NCBI RefSeq assembly: GCF_001027745.1
Contig: NZ_LECU01000008.1
Span: forward strand, 124,001-188,000
Source: Pedobacter sp. BMA
Lineage (GTDB): Bacteria > Bacteroidota > Bacteroidia > Sphingobacteriales > Sphingobacteriaceae
Reading direction: 5' to 3'
DNA length: 64,000 nucleotides
A model generated the notes under the pieces. The model saw only the letters and a program-made list of their open reading frames with translations. It was not told the origin of the DNA and did not search any database. A program made the translations under genes and the position numbers. Positions 18,611 to 27,192 of the stretch are shown one piece after another (the stretch's first letter is position 1; each line of letters starts with the position of its first letter).

Positions 18611-19978
18611 CTATTTTTCTTCCGTTACCGGAGCTTTTTCAATTGGAGTAGCATAATTTGCTAAACCATAATTCTGTTGTTGACTCTTTACTGGCTCTTT
18701 AATGTGCCACTCAAATTCATCTCTGAAATGACGTATTGCACTGGCTACTGGCCAGGCCGCTGCGTCACCTAACGGGCAAATGGTATTACCTTCTATTTTA
18801 CGTTGCACATCCCATAACAAATCAACGTCGTCCATTGTACCATGACCATGCTCAATCTTATGCAGGATTTTTTCCATCCAGCCCGTACCTTCACGGCAAG
18901 GAGAACATTGTCCACAACTCTCATGATGATAAAAACGTGCAAAATTCCAGGTATTGCGTACGATACACTGGTCTTCGTCAAATGCGATAAATCCACCAGA
19001 ACCCATCATGGTTCCAGTTGCAAATCCACCCTCAGACAGTGATTCATAACTCATCAAACGAGGTTCGCCATTGGCGTACTTTAGTGTTAAGTTAGCTGGT
19101 AAAACCGGAACAGATGAGCCACCTGCAACAGTAGCTTTCAGGCGTTTACCATTTGCAATACCACCACAGTATTCATCAGAATAAATGAACTCTTCAACAG
19201 GTAAACCCAACTCAATTTCATAAACCCCTGGTTTAACCAGATTCCCAGAAGCAGATATTAACTTGGTACCAGTACTTCTACCAATACCGATTTTAGCATA
19301 CTCATCACCCCCATCGTTGATAATTGGCACTACAGCAGCAATCGATTCAACATTGTTTACAACTGTAGGACAACCATATAAACCGGCAATAGCAGGAAAT
19401 GGTGGTTTGATCCGCGGATTTCCCCGCTTACCTTCCAATGACTCTAACAAAGCCGTTTCTTCACCGCAAATATAAGCACCACCACCTGGCTGAACATATA
19501 ATTCCAGATCATAACCTGATCCTAAAATATTTTTACCTAACCATCCGGCAGCTTTTGCTTCAGCAATTGCACGCTCCAGAATACGGATTTGAGGCATCAT
19601 TTCACCACGCACATAGATGTATGAAACATGCGCACCCAAAGCAAAACTCGAAACTATCATTCCCTCAATTAATGCATGTGGAATGTATGTCATCAAATAA
19701 CGGTCTTTAAAAGTGCCAGGCTCAGATTCATCAGCATTGCATACCAGATATCGTGCAACACCTTCAGGTTTAGCCAAAAAGCTCCATTTCATTCCCGTTG
19801 GGAAACCCGCACCACCACGACCGCGTAAGCCTGACTTCTTAACCTCTTCAACGATCTCTTCAGGTGTTAAAGTCTTAAGTGCCTTTTCCACAGCACGGTA
19901 CCCACCTTTCTGGCGATAGACCTCAAGTGTATTGATGCCTGGTACGTTTATATGCTCAAGTAATAATTTGCGACTCAT
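18611..19978 (-). CDS. nuoF: NADH-quinone oxidoreductase subunit F (NADH/FMN-binding)
   Basis: A 455-residue flavoprotein that oxidises NADH and passes electrons to iron-sulfur clusters. The NADH site [13 protein letters not shown] (about 53-65), the FMN-region motif [17 protein letters not shown] (about 167-183) and the 4Fe-4S motif [15 protein letters not shown] are visible, with the fourth cysteine in NTICPLGD. Its presence with nuoE and nuoG means this complex I accepts NADH, unlike the 11-subunit forms of Bacteroides. Its start overlaps the nuoE stop by one base. Confidence 0.97.
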   Translation of the reverse strand: MSRKLLLEHINVPGINTLEVYRQKGGYRAVEKALKTLTPEEIVEEVKKSGLRGRGGAGFPTGMKWSFLAKPEGVARYLVCNADESEPGTFKDRYLMTYIPHALIEGMIVSSFALGAHVSYIYVRGEMMPQIRILERAIAEAKAAGWLGKNILGSGYDLELYVQPGGGAYICGEETALLESLEGKRGNPRIKPPFPAIAGLYGCPTVVNNVESIAAVVPIINDGGDEYAKIGIGRSTGTKLISASGNLVKPGVYEIELGLPVEEFIYSDEYCGGIANGKRLKATVAGGSSVPVLPANLTLKYANGEPRLMSYESLSEGGFATGTMMGSGGFIAFDEDQCIVRNTWNFARFYHHESCGQCSPCREGTGWMEKILHKIEHGHGTMDDVDLLWDVQRKIEGNTICPLGDAAAWPVASAIRHFRDEFEWHIKEPVKSQQQNYGLANYATPIEKAPVTEEK

Positions 19979-20493
19979 TATTTTTTAGATGTGAGATCCT
20001 CAATTAATTTATCTACGCTATCAGTAGTTAAGTTTTCATAGAAAGTGTATTCCGGACTAATTTGTAAAACCGGACCAAATCCGCAGGCAGCTAAACATTC
20101 AACTCCTCTAAAGCTGAATAAACCATCTGCAGTAACTTCACCTTCTTTAACGCCTAACTTCGTTTCCAGGTGGCTCAATATCTTTTCAGCACCAACCAGG
20201 CAGCAAGGTCCTGTACGGCAAACCTCCAAAGCATATTTACCTTGGGGTTTCAAAAAGTACATGGTATAAAACGTCGCTACCTCATAAACTTCGATTGGCT
20301 GAATATTCAAATATGCAGCAACCTGGTCCATAGCTGATGTCGGAACCCATAGAAACTCTGCCTGTACCAAATGTAGTAACGGCAGCAAAGCTGATTTTTG
20401 TTTTCCCTCAGGATAACGGCTTTTGATATCATCAAATTTGGCCAGCAATTCTGATGAAAAGGTTACAGGTGTTTGTTCTTCTACTTTAAGCAT
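19978..20493 (-). CDS. nuoE: NADH-quinone oxidoreductase subunit E
   Basis: A 171-residue thioredoxin-like subunit of the NADH module, carrying the N1a 2Fe-2S cluster. The four ligands are visible in EVCRTGPC and ECLAACGF. The reading frame overlaps the 3' end of nuoD by 8 bp and is followed directly by nuoF. Confidence 0.96.
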   Translation of the reverse strand: MLKVEEQTPVTFSSELLAKFDDIKSRYPEGKQKSALLPLLHLVQAEFLWVPTSAMDQVAAYLNIQPIEVYEVATFYTMYFLKPQGKYALEVCRTGPCCLVGAEKILSHLETKLGVKEGEVTADGLFSFRGVECLAACGFGPVLQISPEYTFYENLTTDSVDKLIEDLTSKK

Positions 20494-21700
20494 CTAATTC
20501 TCCTGCAATAATATTCATACTACTCATGTTGATAATGGCATCAGACAATAACATGCCTTCGCTCATTGGTGCAAACATCTGGTAATTCACAAAACTCGGT
20601 CTGCGGAAGTGTAAGCGGTAAGGGGTACGTCCACCGTCATTAATCAGGTAGAAACCCAGTTCGCCATTTCCGCCTTCTACCGCATGATAAACTTCTGCTT
20701 TTGGTGCATCAATTTCACCCATCACAATTTTAAAGTGATAAATCAAGGCCTCCATGTTATTATAAACCTCTTGTTTTGGAGGAAGATAAAACTCAGGAAC
20801 ATCAGCATGAAAAATGCCCTTTTCCTCAGTCTTCAGTTTTACCATTGCCTGCTCGATAATCCGTACACTTTGCCACATCTCCTCATTACGTACAAGATAG
20901 CGGTCATAAATATCCCCGCTGGTTCCTACAGGTACGTCAAAATCAAAATCCTGATAAGAAGAATATGGATCACTTACCCTGACATCATAATCTACACCGG
21001 TAGCACGCAATAACGGGCCAGTCCAACTATATTCCAGAGCCGTTTCCTTAGTTACCTCAGCTACACCGGCAGTTCTGTCGATGAAAATCCGGTTGCGTGT
21101 CAAAAGGTTTTCAAACTCCTTTAACGCGATTGGAAATTCCTTTAAAAATTTATTAATTTTAGTAAAGGCAATATCATTGAAATCTCTTTCGAAACCACCA
21201 ATACGGCCGATGTTAGTGGTTAATCGAGCACCACACACCTCCTCGAAAATCTCGTAAATATGTTCACGGAACTGAAAAAGATATAGGAAAGTCGTAGTTG
21301 CACCTGTATCCTGCCCAATGATCGTATTACAGATAATATGATCGGCGATACGAGAAAGCTCCATAATGATTACGCGAAGATAATCAACACGCTTAGGCAT
21401 CTGAATATTTAGCAACTTCTCAACCGTCATGTGCCACCCCATATTGTTAATAGGCGAAGAGCAATAGTTTAAACGATCGGTTAAAGGGGTGATTTGGTAA
21501 AATGGGCGATGTTCGGCAATCTTTTCAAAAGCACGGTGAATATACCCTATTGTAGAAACGCCGCTCACAATACGCTCCCCATCTAACTGCAAAACGTTCT
21601 GAAAAACGCCGTGAGTAGCAGGGTGTGTTGGCCCCAAGTTTAAGGTTACCAGCTCGCTTTGCGGGTCATTATCTGTAAATACCGGATGGTTATGATTCAT
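20486..21700 (-). CDS. nuoD: NADH-quinone oxidoreductase subunit D (49 kDa)
   Basis: A 404-residue subunit related to the large subunit of NiFe hydrogenases; it forms the quinone-binding cavity with NuoB. The N-terminal LGPTHPATHGVFQN (about 22-35) and the later EGGNGELGFYLINDGG and RRPSFVNYQ blocks are typical. It is separate from nuoC here, whereas E. coli has a fused nuoCD. It begins 6 bp after nuoC. Confidence 0.97.
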   Translation of the reverse strand: MNHNHPVFTDNDPQSELVTLNLGPTHPATHGVFQNVLQLDGERIVSGVSTIGYIHRAFEKIAEHRPFYQITPLTDRLNYCSSPINNMGWHMTVEKLLNIQMPKRVDYLRVIIMELSRIADHIICNTIIGQDTGATTTFLYLFQFREHIYEIFEEVCGARLTTNIGRIGGFERDFNDIAFTKINKFLKEFPIALKEFENLLTRNRIFIDRTAGVAEVTKETALEYSWTGPLLRATGVDYDVRVSDPYSSYQDFDFDVPVGTSGDIYDRYLVRNEEMWQSVRIIEQAMVKLKTEEKGIFHADVPEFYLPPKQEVYNNMEALIYHFKIVMGEIDAPKAEVYHAVEGGNGELGFYLINDGGRTPYRLHFRRPSFVNYQMFAPMSEGMLLSDAIINMSSMNIIAGELDA

Positions 21701-21706
21701 ATAGTT

Positions 21707-22207
21707 TTACCTTCCAAAAAATTCGTCTTTTTTATCCACTCTGTTTGGGTCTTCCAATGGATATTGTTTTAACATCGGGTGAACACCCAAATCGTCCATA
21801 TTTAAAATACGTCGTAAATCAGGATGCCCCTCAAACTTAACCCCAAATAAATCATAAGTTTCGCGTTCCATCCAGTTAGCGCCTTTCCATACTGTTGTAG
21901 CTGTTGGAATAGTTGGATCTTGTTCAGAAATGAAGACCTTAATTCTGATTCTTACACGTTCAACCATGTTATTCAAATGGTAAACAACAGCAATACCATG
22001 ATCTTTACCAGGGTAATGAACTGCAGTGATATCAGTTAGGAAATTAAACTTTAATTCATTCTTAAGATGCAAAAGCACGTTTACGATAACATCCTTATAG
22101 GTTACAAAAGTCAGTAAACCATAAGGCTCAGAAACAGCGGTAACCTTCTCGCCAAACTTTTCAGTCAGCTTAACATGTATGTCATTATTTATCGTCGTTT
22201 CTTCCAT
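21707..22207 (-). CDS. nuoC: NADH-quinone oxidoreductase subunit C (30 kDa)
   Basis: A 166-residue peripheral-arm subunit of complex I. The family signature ERETYDLFGVKFEGHPDLRR is present in the C-terminal third, followed by the Pro/Leu-rich tail YPLEDPNR. It begins at the nuoB stop with a one-base overlap and precedes nuoD by 6 bp. Confidence 0.96.
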   Translation of the reverse strand: MEETTINNDIHVKLTEKFGEKVTAVSEPYGLLTFVTYKDVIVNVLLHLKNELKFNFLTDITAVHYPGKDHGIAVVYHLNNMVERVRIRIKVFISEQDPTIPTATTVWKGANWMERETYDLFGVKFEGHPDLRRILNMDDLGVHPMLKQYPLEDPNRVDKKDEFFGR

Positions 22208-22749
22208 TATTTAATGCCGTATTGACCTAAAAGATCTTTGTAATAATCAGAGTTTCTTCTTCTGCCAGATTCGTTTTTAACCAAATCCTGAATACGCTGA
22301 AAACCGTCAAGAATAGCTTCAGGTCTTGGCGGACAACCTGGAACATAAACATCCACAGGAATAACCTCATCAATACCTTGCAAAACAGAATAGGTATCGA
22401 AAATACCACCACTACTTGCGCAGGCACCTACAGCCATCACCCAGCGTGGCTCAGCCATTTGGATGTATACCTGTTTTAATACCGGAGCCATTTTCTTTGC
22501 GATAGTGCCCATTACCATTAACACATCGGCCTGACGGGGAGAAAAGCTTAAACGCTCAGCGCCAAAACGACCTAAATCGTAGTGAGAACCCATTGTTGCC
22601 ATGAATTCGATACCGCAACATGAAGTTGCAAATGGCAGTGGCCATAACGAATTTGATCGTGCCAGCCCGATCACCTTATCCAAAGAAGTGGCGAAATAGC
22701 CAGGTCCCTCGGTTCCTGGTGGCGCATCAACTATATTAATTTCACTCAT
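22207..22749 (-). CDS. nuoB: NADH-quinone oxidoreductase subunit B
   Basis: A peripheral-arm subunit that holds the N2 4Fe-4S cluster, the last electron donor to quinone. Ligands are visible in TSCCGIEFMA, GACASSGG and VPGCPPRPEA. I chose the ATG at 22749 (MSEINIVD, 180 residues). The frame is open to 22794, but those residues are encoded by a terminator-like hairpin and have no family match. Confidence 0.96.
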   Translation of the reverse strand: MSEINIVDAPPGTEGPGYFATSLDKVIGLARSNSLWPLPFATSCCGIEFMATMGSHYDLGRFGAERLSFSPRQADVLMVMGTIAKKMAPVLKQVYIQMAEPRWVMAVGACASSGGIFDTYSVLQGIDEVIPVDVYVPGCPPRPEAILDGFQRIQDLVKNESGRRRNSDYYKDLLGQYGIK

Positions 22750-22765
22750 GTTTATAAACGAAAAA

Positions 22766-22790
22766 TGCTCATTCCTTTCAAGAATGAGCA
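22766..22790 (-). terminator. Terminator-like hairpin in the nuoA-nuoB spacer
   Basis: A perfect 9-bp stem TGCTCATTC (22766-22774) / GAATGAGCA (22782-22790) has a 7-nt loop. Read on the minus strand it is followed by five T, just before the nuoB start. A -7-like TAAATTTG (minus strand, 22792-22799) lies immediately upstream. It could be an attenuator or partial terminator after nuoA, or the leader of an internal transcript. Confidence 0.6.
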
Positions 22791-22963
22791 ACAAATTTAC
22801 AATATTTAAAAGGCAATTAAAGTAGCTGAACTCGATTTAGAACCTTTCTAAATAATTAAATGTCTTGTAACTAAGTGTAAATAATACACCAGAAGTTAAG
22901 GCAGTTATTCTAAAGTTTTCCAGTGGAAGAATTAATTCGAAAACGGCGAGTCTTTGAAAGAAA

Positions 22964-23335
22964 CTAATTCCAATCTAGGACCTTTTTCTTGATTACATAG
23001 ATAAATCCTAAAAGAAGTGTTCCCATGAAAATGAACATTTCAATCATACCGTCCATTTTCAGAGCCCTGAAATTTACAGCCCATGGATACATGAAAATTA
23101 CCTCCACGTCAAACAATACAAACAAAATTGCAACAACAAAATACTTAATGGAGAACGGCTGGCGGGCATTACCAACTGATTTAACCCCAGCCTCGAAGGT
23201 TTCTAATTTATCTGCAGTTTTACGTTTTGGTCCCAAAAAGTGTGTTGCCACCAATGTTGTAACCACAAAACCTAAAGCAACTAATACCTGAAATATAATG
23301 GGTAAAAAATCTACTGATGAACTTGTCGCTTGCAT
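22964..23335 (-). CDS. nuoA: NADH-quinone oxidoreductase subunit A
   Basis: A small three-helix membrane subunit of complex I. The family block KLETFEAGVKSVGNARQPF, then KYFVVAILFVLFDVEVIFMYPW, spans the middle of the protein. I chose the ATG at 23335 (MQATSSS, 123 residues). The upstream in-frame codons to 23383 lie across the promoter and would add a non-conserved hydrophobic stretch. It is the first gene of the operon and is separated from nuoB by 214 bp. Confidence 0.94.
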   Translation of the reverse strand: MQATSSSVDFLPIIFQVLVALGFVVTTLVATHFLGPKRKTADKLETFEAGVKSVGNARQPFSIKYFVVAILFVLFDVEVIFMYPWAVNFRALKMDGMIEMFIFMGTLLLGFIYVIKKKVLDWN

Positions 23336-23353
23336 AATATCTATTTTCTGATG

Positions 23354-23383
23354 CAAAAGTAAAAGAAAAAGGCAGAGTAACAA
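23354..23383 (-). promoter_or_regulatory. Predicted nuo operon promoter
   Basis: On the minus strand TTG (23383-23381) and TACTTTTG (23361-23354), an exact TAnnTTTG match, are 19 bp apart. The nuoA ATG is about 20 bp further on, so the leader is very short. The TTG lies in the loop of the terminator of the preceding TPR gene. Confidence 0.65.
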
Positions 23384-23396
23384 AACTCTGCCTTTT
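23367..23396. terminator. Intrinsic terminator of the TPR gene
   Basis: A 12-bp stem AAAAGGCAGAGT (23367-23378) / ACTCTGCCTTTT (23385-23396) has a 6-nt loop. On the minus strand it ends transcription from the TPR gene 22 bp after its stop. It overlaps the upstream half of the nuo promoter. Confidence 0.85.
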
Positions 23397-23418
23397 CTAA
23401 ATTATTTAAACTTTAAGA

Positions 23419-25140
23419 TTATTTACTTTTTCCTTTTGCTGGTGTTGCAGGAGCAGAAAGTTCTTTCAGCTTCGCAGCAGCGAATGTACCAGTAGGGTAA
23501 ACAGCTACACTTTTATCGAAATACTCTTTTGCTTTAGCTTTATCAGTATTGAAATAAAAACCACCTAGGTTATCATAAGCTTCTGATAACTTTTTAGCAT
23601 TAGGAGTTACCAGTTCAGGTTTTGCTGTTACTTTCGCAATAAACGCTTCAAAGTGAGGAACCATTAAACCTTTAGGTGCTTTTTCATCATCAAGTAAGCT
23701 ATTAACACGTGCTCTGTATAAATAAGCATCCGTAGTTTCAGGAGCCAGCTGCGCAACTTTAGCAATCGCAGTATCTGCTTTTACCAATAGATCTTTTGAT
23801 GGGTTTTTCTTCGCAGAATATTGTGTTGCATATTCGAAATAATAAGCTAAACCATCATAAAAATAGCTATATAAAACACCTTTTCCGTTAGGATTAGCTG
23901 CAATCACTTTGTCATAAACTTCCGCAGATTTTGCATATTTTTTCGCGTCGAAATAAGCTTTCGCAACTTCAGCTAGTGCATCGGTATTCGCTGAATCTTT
24001 TTCAACGGCTTTAGTAATGTTGATAAGCGCTAAACTATCCTGTCCTGATTTTAATTGCGCTTTACCTAAGTAAAGGTAATCCAAACCAAGAATTTTATTT
24101 TGATCTTTCTCTTTAGCAAAAAACTCTTCTAAGCTCTTAAGCGCCAGAGGATAGTTTTTATTCTCATAAGCAGACCAACCTTTCAACCTCAACACAACAA
24201 GTCCTTTCGGATCATTAGCTGGAACCTGTAAACTTGTAGCTACCTGCTCTAGTGTTGGATAATCTTTTGCATAAAATAAGAACTGAGCGTAACGTAGCTG
24301 AGACTCGAGTGACTTGTCAGTTAGGTCGAGATATTTTTTATAGTTTTCAATCCCTTTTGCAGCTCTCTCTTTGTTTACACCAAAGCTACTCCACAACAAG
24401 TATAACTCACCTAACTCACGGTAAGCTGGACCGTAATTTGCATCAGCAGCAATTACATCTTCCAATTCTTTTTTACCTTCTTCAAAAGCTTTAGACTCTT
24501 TGTACATCCGGCCAATTTGAGTTTTTGCTCTTCTGTTGTTAGGATCAATATCGTTAACACGCATGTACGGACCTAATGCCTCAGAATTTTTCTTTTGCAA
24601 TGCATAAGCATCACCTTGAGCTAAAAACACTTCAGCATCTTTGTCTTTAGAATCCAGCTCATCAGCTTTTGTAATGTTAGCTAAAGCTGAAGTGAAGTCA
24701 GGTTTAGATACATCATCACTTGGCTTGTCCTGAGCTAAATAAGCTTTACCGATATATAAATAGGTTTTATAATCTTTCGGAGCGATAGCTACTGCTTTAT
24801 CAAAATTCGTTTTTGCAGAGGTTGGATCGTTTGATAACATGTCTGCTTCACCTAAACCAATTAAGTTCAGGTTATTTTTCGGTTCAGCCGCTACCCCTTT
24901 CGTAAATATAGCTCTCGCTGAATCGATGTAGCCAGTTTTTAGATAAACTAAACCAAGATTGTAATAGTTATCCCCATCACTCGCTTTTGAGCTTACCAAT
25001 GATTTAAGCATTGATGAAGCTTTCTGGTACTGTTCAGCGTCAATGGCTTTTTTTGCTTCATTTAAATCCTGAGCAAAAACTGCAGTCCCCATCAACACCA
25101 AACCTACATTTAAGGTTATTGCTTTCTTTAAAATTTTCAT
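23419..25140 (-). CDS. Exported tetratricopeptide repeat protein
   Basis: A 573-residue protein with an N-terminal signal peptide (MKILKKAITLNVGLVLMGTA, cleaved near FAQD) followed by TPR-type helical repeats over nearly the whole length. Examples are DGDNYYNLGLVYLKTGYIDS, DYKTYLYIGKAYLAQ, NRRAKTQIGRMYKESK and NTDALAEVAKAYFDAKKY. It ends in a short Lys/Pro tail. It should be periplasmic and act in protein-protein contacts; no catalytic motif is seen. It lies behind the exb-tonB gene set, separated from it by a hairpin with a T-run, and may be partly cotranscribed. A role in the energy-transducing complex is only a guess from position. Confidence 0.85.
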   Translation of the reverse strand: MKILKKAITLNVGLVLMGTAVFAQDLNEAKKAIDAEQYQKASSMLKSLVSSKASDGDNYYNLGLVYLKTGYIDSARAIFTKGVAAEPKNNLNLIGLGEADMLSNDPTSAKTNFDKAVAIAPKDYKTYLYIGKAYLAQDKPSDDVSKPDFTSALANITKADELDSKDKDAEVFLAQGDAYALQKKNSEALGPYMRVNDIDPNNRRAKTQIGRMYKESKAFEEGKKELEDVIAADANYGPAYRELGELYLLWSSFGVNKERAAKGIENYKKYLDLTDKSLESQLRYAQFLFYAKDYPTLEQVATSLQVPANDPKGLVVLRLKGWSAYENKNYPLALKSLEEFFAKEKDQNKILGLDYLYLGKAQLKSGQDSLALINITKAVEKDSANTDALAEVAKAYFDAKKYAKSAEVYDKVIAANPNGKGVLYSYFYDGLAYYFEYATQYSAKKNPSKDLLVKADTAIAKVAQLAPETTDAYLYRARVNSLLDDEKAPKGLMVPHFEAFIAKVTAKPELVTPNAKKLSEAYDNLGGFYFNTDKAKAKEYFDKSVAVYPTGTFAAAKLKELSAPATPAKGKSK

Positions 25141-25158
25141 CGGATATTCTGTTTGTTT

Positions 25159-25190
25159 AAAAAAAATGAAGTATCTCTTCAGATAACTTC
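25159..25190 (-). terminator. Hairpin with T-run after the PstS-like gene
   Basis: Arms GAAGTATCT (25168-25176) and AGATAACTTC (25181-25190) pair with one bulge around a 4-nt loop. On the minus strand the hairpin is followed by eight T within a base or so. It would end or attenuate the exb-tonB transcript before the TPR gene. Confidence 0.5.
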
Positions 25191-25217
25191 GTGGTTCAAT
25201 TATAATTATTTTAATTT

Positions 25218-26114
25218 TTACTTAGTGAGATTAATCTCTCTAGGCATCAACTTATGAGGCCCCAGTCCAGATTTAAGTACAATTAACTGACCTCTCTGAC
25301 TTCTTAACCATGTTGCAAATCCTGTGCCTAAACCATCCCTGCCTTCGCAGTCAATAATATTGATATTCCTTAAGAAGGGATAAACGCCATTAATCAGGTT
25401 GTTTTGCGTTGGCTTGTAGAATTGATCATCACCAACCAGGCCTTTTAAATTCTTAACCCCTAAAGTTTTGACCTTTGCCAGCGATGCAGCCATTTCTGTG
25501 TTCCGTTCCGATACCCAATTAACGCCTAAAATACCAATAAAATTTTTATCTTCTGCAATAAACTTTATCACTTCATTACTCGAATTTTTGGAATAAACGC
25601 CACCGGCAGGAAATTGGCTGATATGAGCCAAGTCTTTAAAATATTGAAAGGTACTGGAATAAGCGTTATCAAAAACCAATTTCTTATCTGATTTCTTACC
25701 TTGTAAAATATCTATAACCTCTTTAACGGTAATTGTACTATCAATATTGTCTTTGTTTGTAATTAGCGCAATGCCATCGATAGCAAATCTTGAAGTGTTT
25801 ATTTTAATTTTTCGCTGACTGTAATATTTCTCCTCCTGCTTGCTTAAGAGCCTTGGCAATACGATTACCCTGATACTATCATTCAAAAAAGCAGGTAATA
25901 ATTTTTCCTCAGGTTTAACGGTCGTTTTGAATGTAGCCTGTGGATAGTCAAGACTGAAAATATCAATCTGTTGCTGCACAATAGGGCTAACACTTTCGTC
26001 AACAAGTAATTTTAAAGTCCCACTGGTACGTGTTTCCTTAATTTCGCTGGTCTTGTTTTTTCTTTTACAAGCAACTAGTGCGAAAATACAGCAGATAAAG
26101 AGGATTTTTTTCAT
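25218..26114 (-). CDS. PstS-like substrate-binding lipoprotein
   Basis: A 298-residue lipoprotein: the signal peptide ends at FALVAC, so the lipidated cysteine is residue 16. The body is a type II periplasmic binding protein of the PstS-like family. Visible blocks are GTLKLLVDESVSPI near 33-46, INTSRFAIDGIALITNKDN near 105-123 and FATWLRSQRGQLIVLKSGLGP near the end. Family members bind phosphate, but no PstC, PstA or PstB permease/ATPase gene is present. The gene instead closes the exbB-exbD-exbD-tonB group, 6 bp after a small membrane protein gene. The ligand is therefore open. Confidence 0.78.
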   Translation of the reverse strand: MKKILFICCIFALVACKRKNKTSEIKETRTSGTLKLLVDESVSPIVQQQIDIFSLDYPQATFKTTVKPEEKLLPAFLNDSIRVIVLPRLLSKQEEKYYSQRKIKINTSRFAIDGIALITNKDNIDSTITVKEVIDILQGKKSDKKLVFDNAYSSTFQYFKDLAHISQFPAGGVYSKNSSNEVIKFIAEDKNFIGILGVNWVSERNTEMAASLAKVKTLGVKNLKGLVGDDQFYKPTQNNLINGVYPFLRNINIIDCEGRDGLGTGFATWLRSQRGQLIVLKSGLGPHKLMPREINLTK

Positions 26115-26120
26115 TAATGA

Positions 26121-26354
26121 TTAGTCACGCCCTCCAAGGCTGATAAGTCTAACAAAAGCATAGATAATTAAAAAAATTCCTATTGCAATTCTTCCCCAGT
26201 TTGGGATCACGCTAAACTGAAGCGCTAGTGGTTTCCAGAACATGAATGCTAGCCCCATAACGAGATACAAAACAAACATGACTAGGCCTAAAATGAGCAA
26301 AAACCGCTGTTTAGGCGATTTTTGCTTAAAAATATCAAAATTTAACATTAACAA
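26121..26354 (-). CDS. Small two-helix membrane protein (unknown)
   Basis: A 77-residue protein with two hydrophobic helices, FLLILGLVMFVLYLVMGLAF (about 18-37) and IAIGIFLIIYAFVRLI (about 56-71), and a short polar N-terminus. It is placed exactly between tonB (which ends 1 bp before) and the PstS-like gene (6 bp after), so it belongs to the TonB operon. No family function is recognised. A second ATG two codons in could be the true start. Confidence 0.7.
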   Translation of the reverse strand: MLMLNFDIFKQKSPKQRFLLILGLVMFVLYLVMGLAFMFWKPLALQFSVIPNWGRIAIGIFLIIYAFVRLISLGGRD

Positions 26355-27173
26355 TTAGTTCAATGTAAAGTTAACGTTGATGTTATATTTTACCCTTACC
26401 GGCTTTCCGTTCTGGATACCTGGGTTCCAGCGTGGACTCGCTTTTAGTACGCGGATAGCTTCTTCATCTGTACCACTGCCCAAACCACGGGTTACAGTAA
26501 TATCAGTTAGTTTACCATCTTTTTCCACAACGAACGATAAAAATACTTTACCTTGAACGTTGTTTTCCTGCGCCATTGGTGGGTATTTAATTGCACCACT
26601 CAGGTATTTGTAAAATTTAGGTAAACCTCCCGGAAACTCTGGTTGTTTCTCAATACTAACGAAGTCATAAACCTGGTTATCATCAACAGCAACTGCAGCT
26701 TCTCTTTTTGGCCCTTCACCCACTGGCTCGTTAATTACGATATCAGCAGTAGGATCACCTTTAATATCACGTTGACCTGGATCCGCTTCCTTCAGTTTTT
26801 CTACTGTAGGTGGTTCATCACGAACCTCGATATCCGGTTTTACAATCGGAGGTGGCATTTTTACCTGATCCACTTTTGGTGGCGGTGGCTCTACCGGTGG
26901 CGGCGGAGGTGTTTCCGGGTTTACCGGTGGTGGTGGAGCTAAAATTACTTCCTGTGCTTTTACCTGCTCTTCCTCTTGTTCCATAGATCCTTTTACAAGG
27001 CTATAGATTTTAGGAGAGAAAAATAATACAAGAAATAAAACAGATCCAATAATTAATGCTCGGGTAGTGTTTGATCCGTTGGTTTTACGCAACTGGTAAG
27101 CACCATAGCTTTTGTTTTTACCATCAAAAACCACTTCAAGCCATTCTTTTCTTAATATATCTAACTTCGACAT
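26355..27173 (-). CDS. tonB: TonB energy transducer
   Basis: A 272-residue inner-membrane protein with a cytoplasmic N-terminus, including the Bacteroidota block FDGKNKSYGAYQLRK (about 16-30). One membrane helix (about 38-60) is followed by a Pro-rich periplasmic linker (VNPETPPPPPVEPPPPKVDQ and neighbours, about 80-115). The C-terminal TonB domain contains EFPGGLPKFYKYL, YPPMAQENNVQGKVFLSFVV and the final VRVLKASPRWNPGIQNGKPV type motif. It transmits proton-motive force to outer-membrane transporters such as the SusC proteins of this window. It follows two exbD genes and exbB. Confidence 0.94.
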   Translation of the reverse strand: MSKLDILRKEWLEVVFDGKNKSYGAYQLRKTNGSNTTRALIIGSVLFLVLFFSPKIYSLVKGSMEQEEEQVKAQEVILAPPPPVNPETPPPPPVEPPPPKVDQVKMPPPIVKPDIEVRDEPPTVEKLKEADPGQRDIKGDPTADIVINEPVGEGPKREAAVAVDDNQVYDFVSIEKQPEFPGGLPKFYKYLSGAIKYPPMAQENNVQGKVFLSFVVEKDGKLTDITVTRGLGSGTDEEAIRVLKASPRWNPGIQNGKPVRVKYNINVNFTLN

Positions 27174-27192
27174 AACTACTGGTTTTTATTGA

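Noticed and set aside
22750-22794. N-terminal extension of nuoB
   Set aside because: The codons come from the hairpin in front of the gene; the ATG at 22749 gives the usual N-terminus.
26880-26940. GC-rich tandem repeats in tonB as a possible array or satellite
   Set aside because: They encode the Pro-rich periplasmic linker and have no spacers.
26643-26942. 99-codon Trp/Arg/Tyr-rich plus-strand ORF
   Set aside because: It is the reverse reading of the proline-rich linker of tonB.
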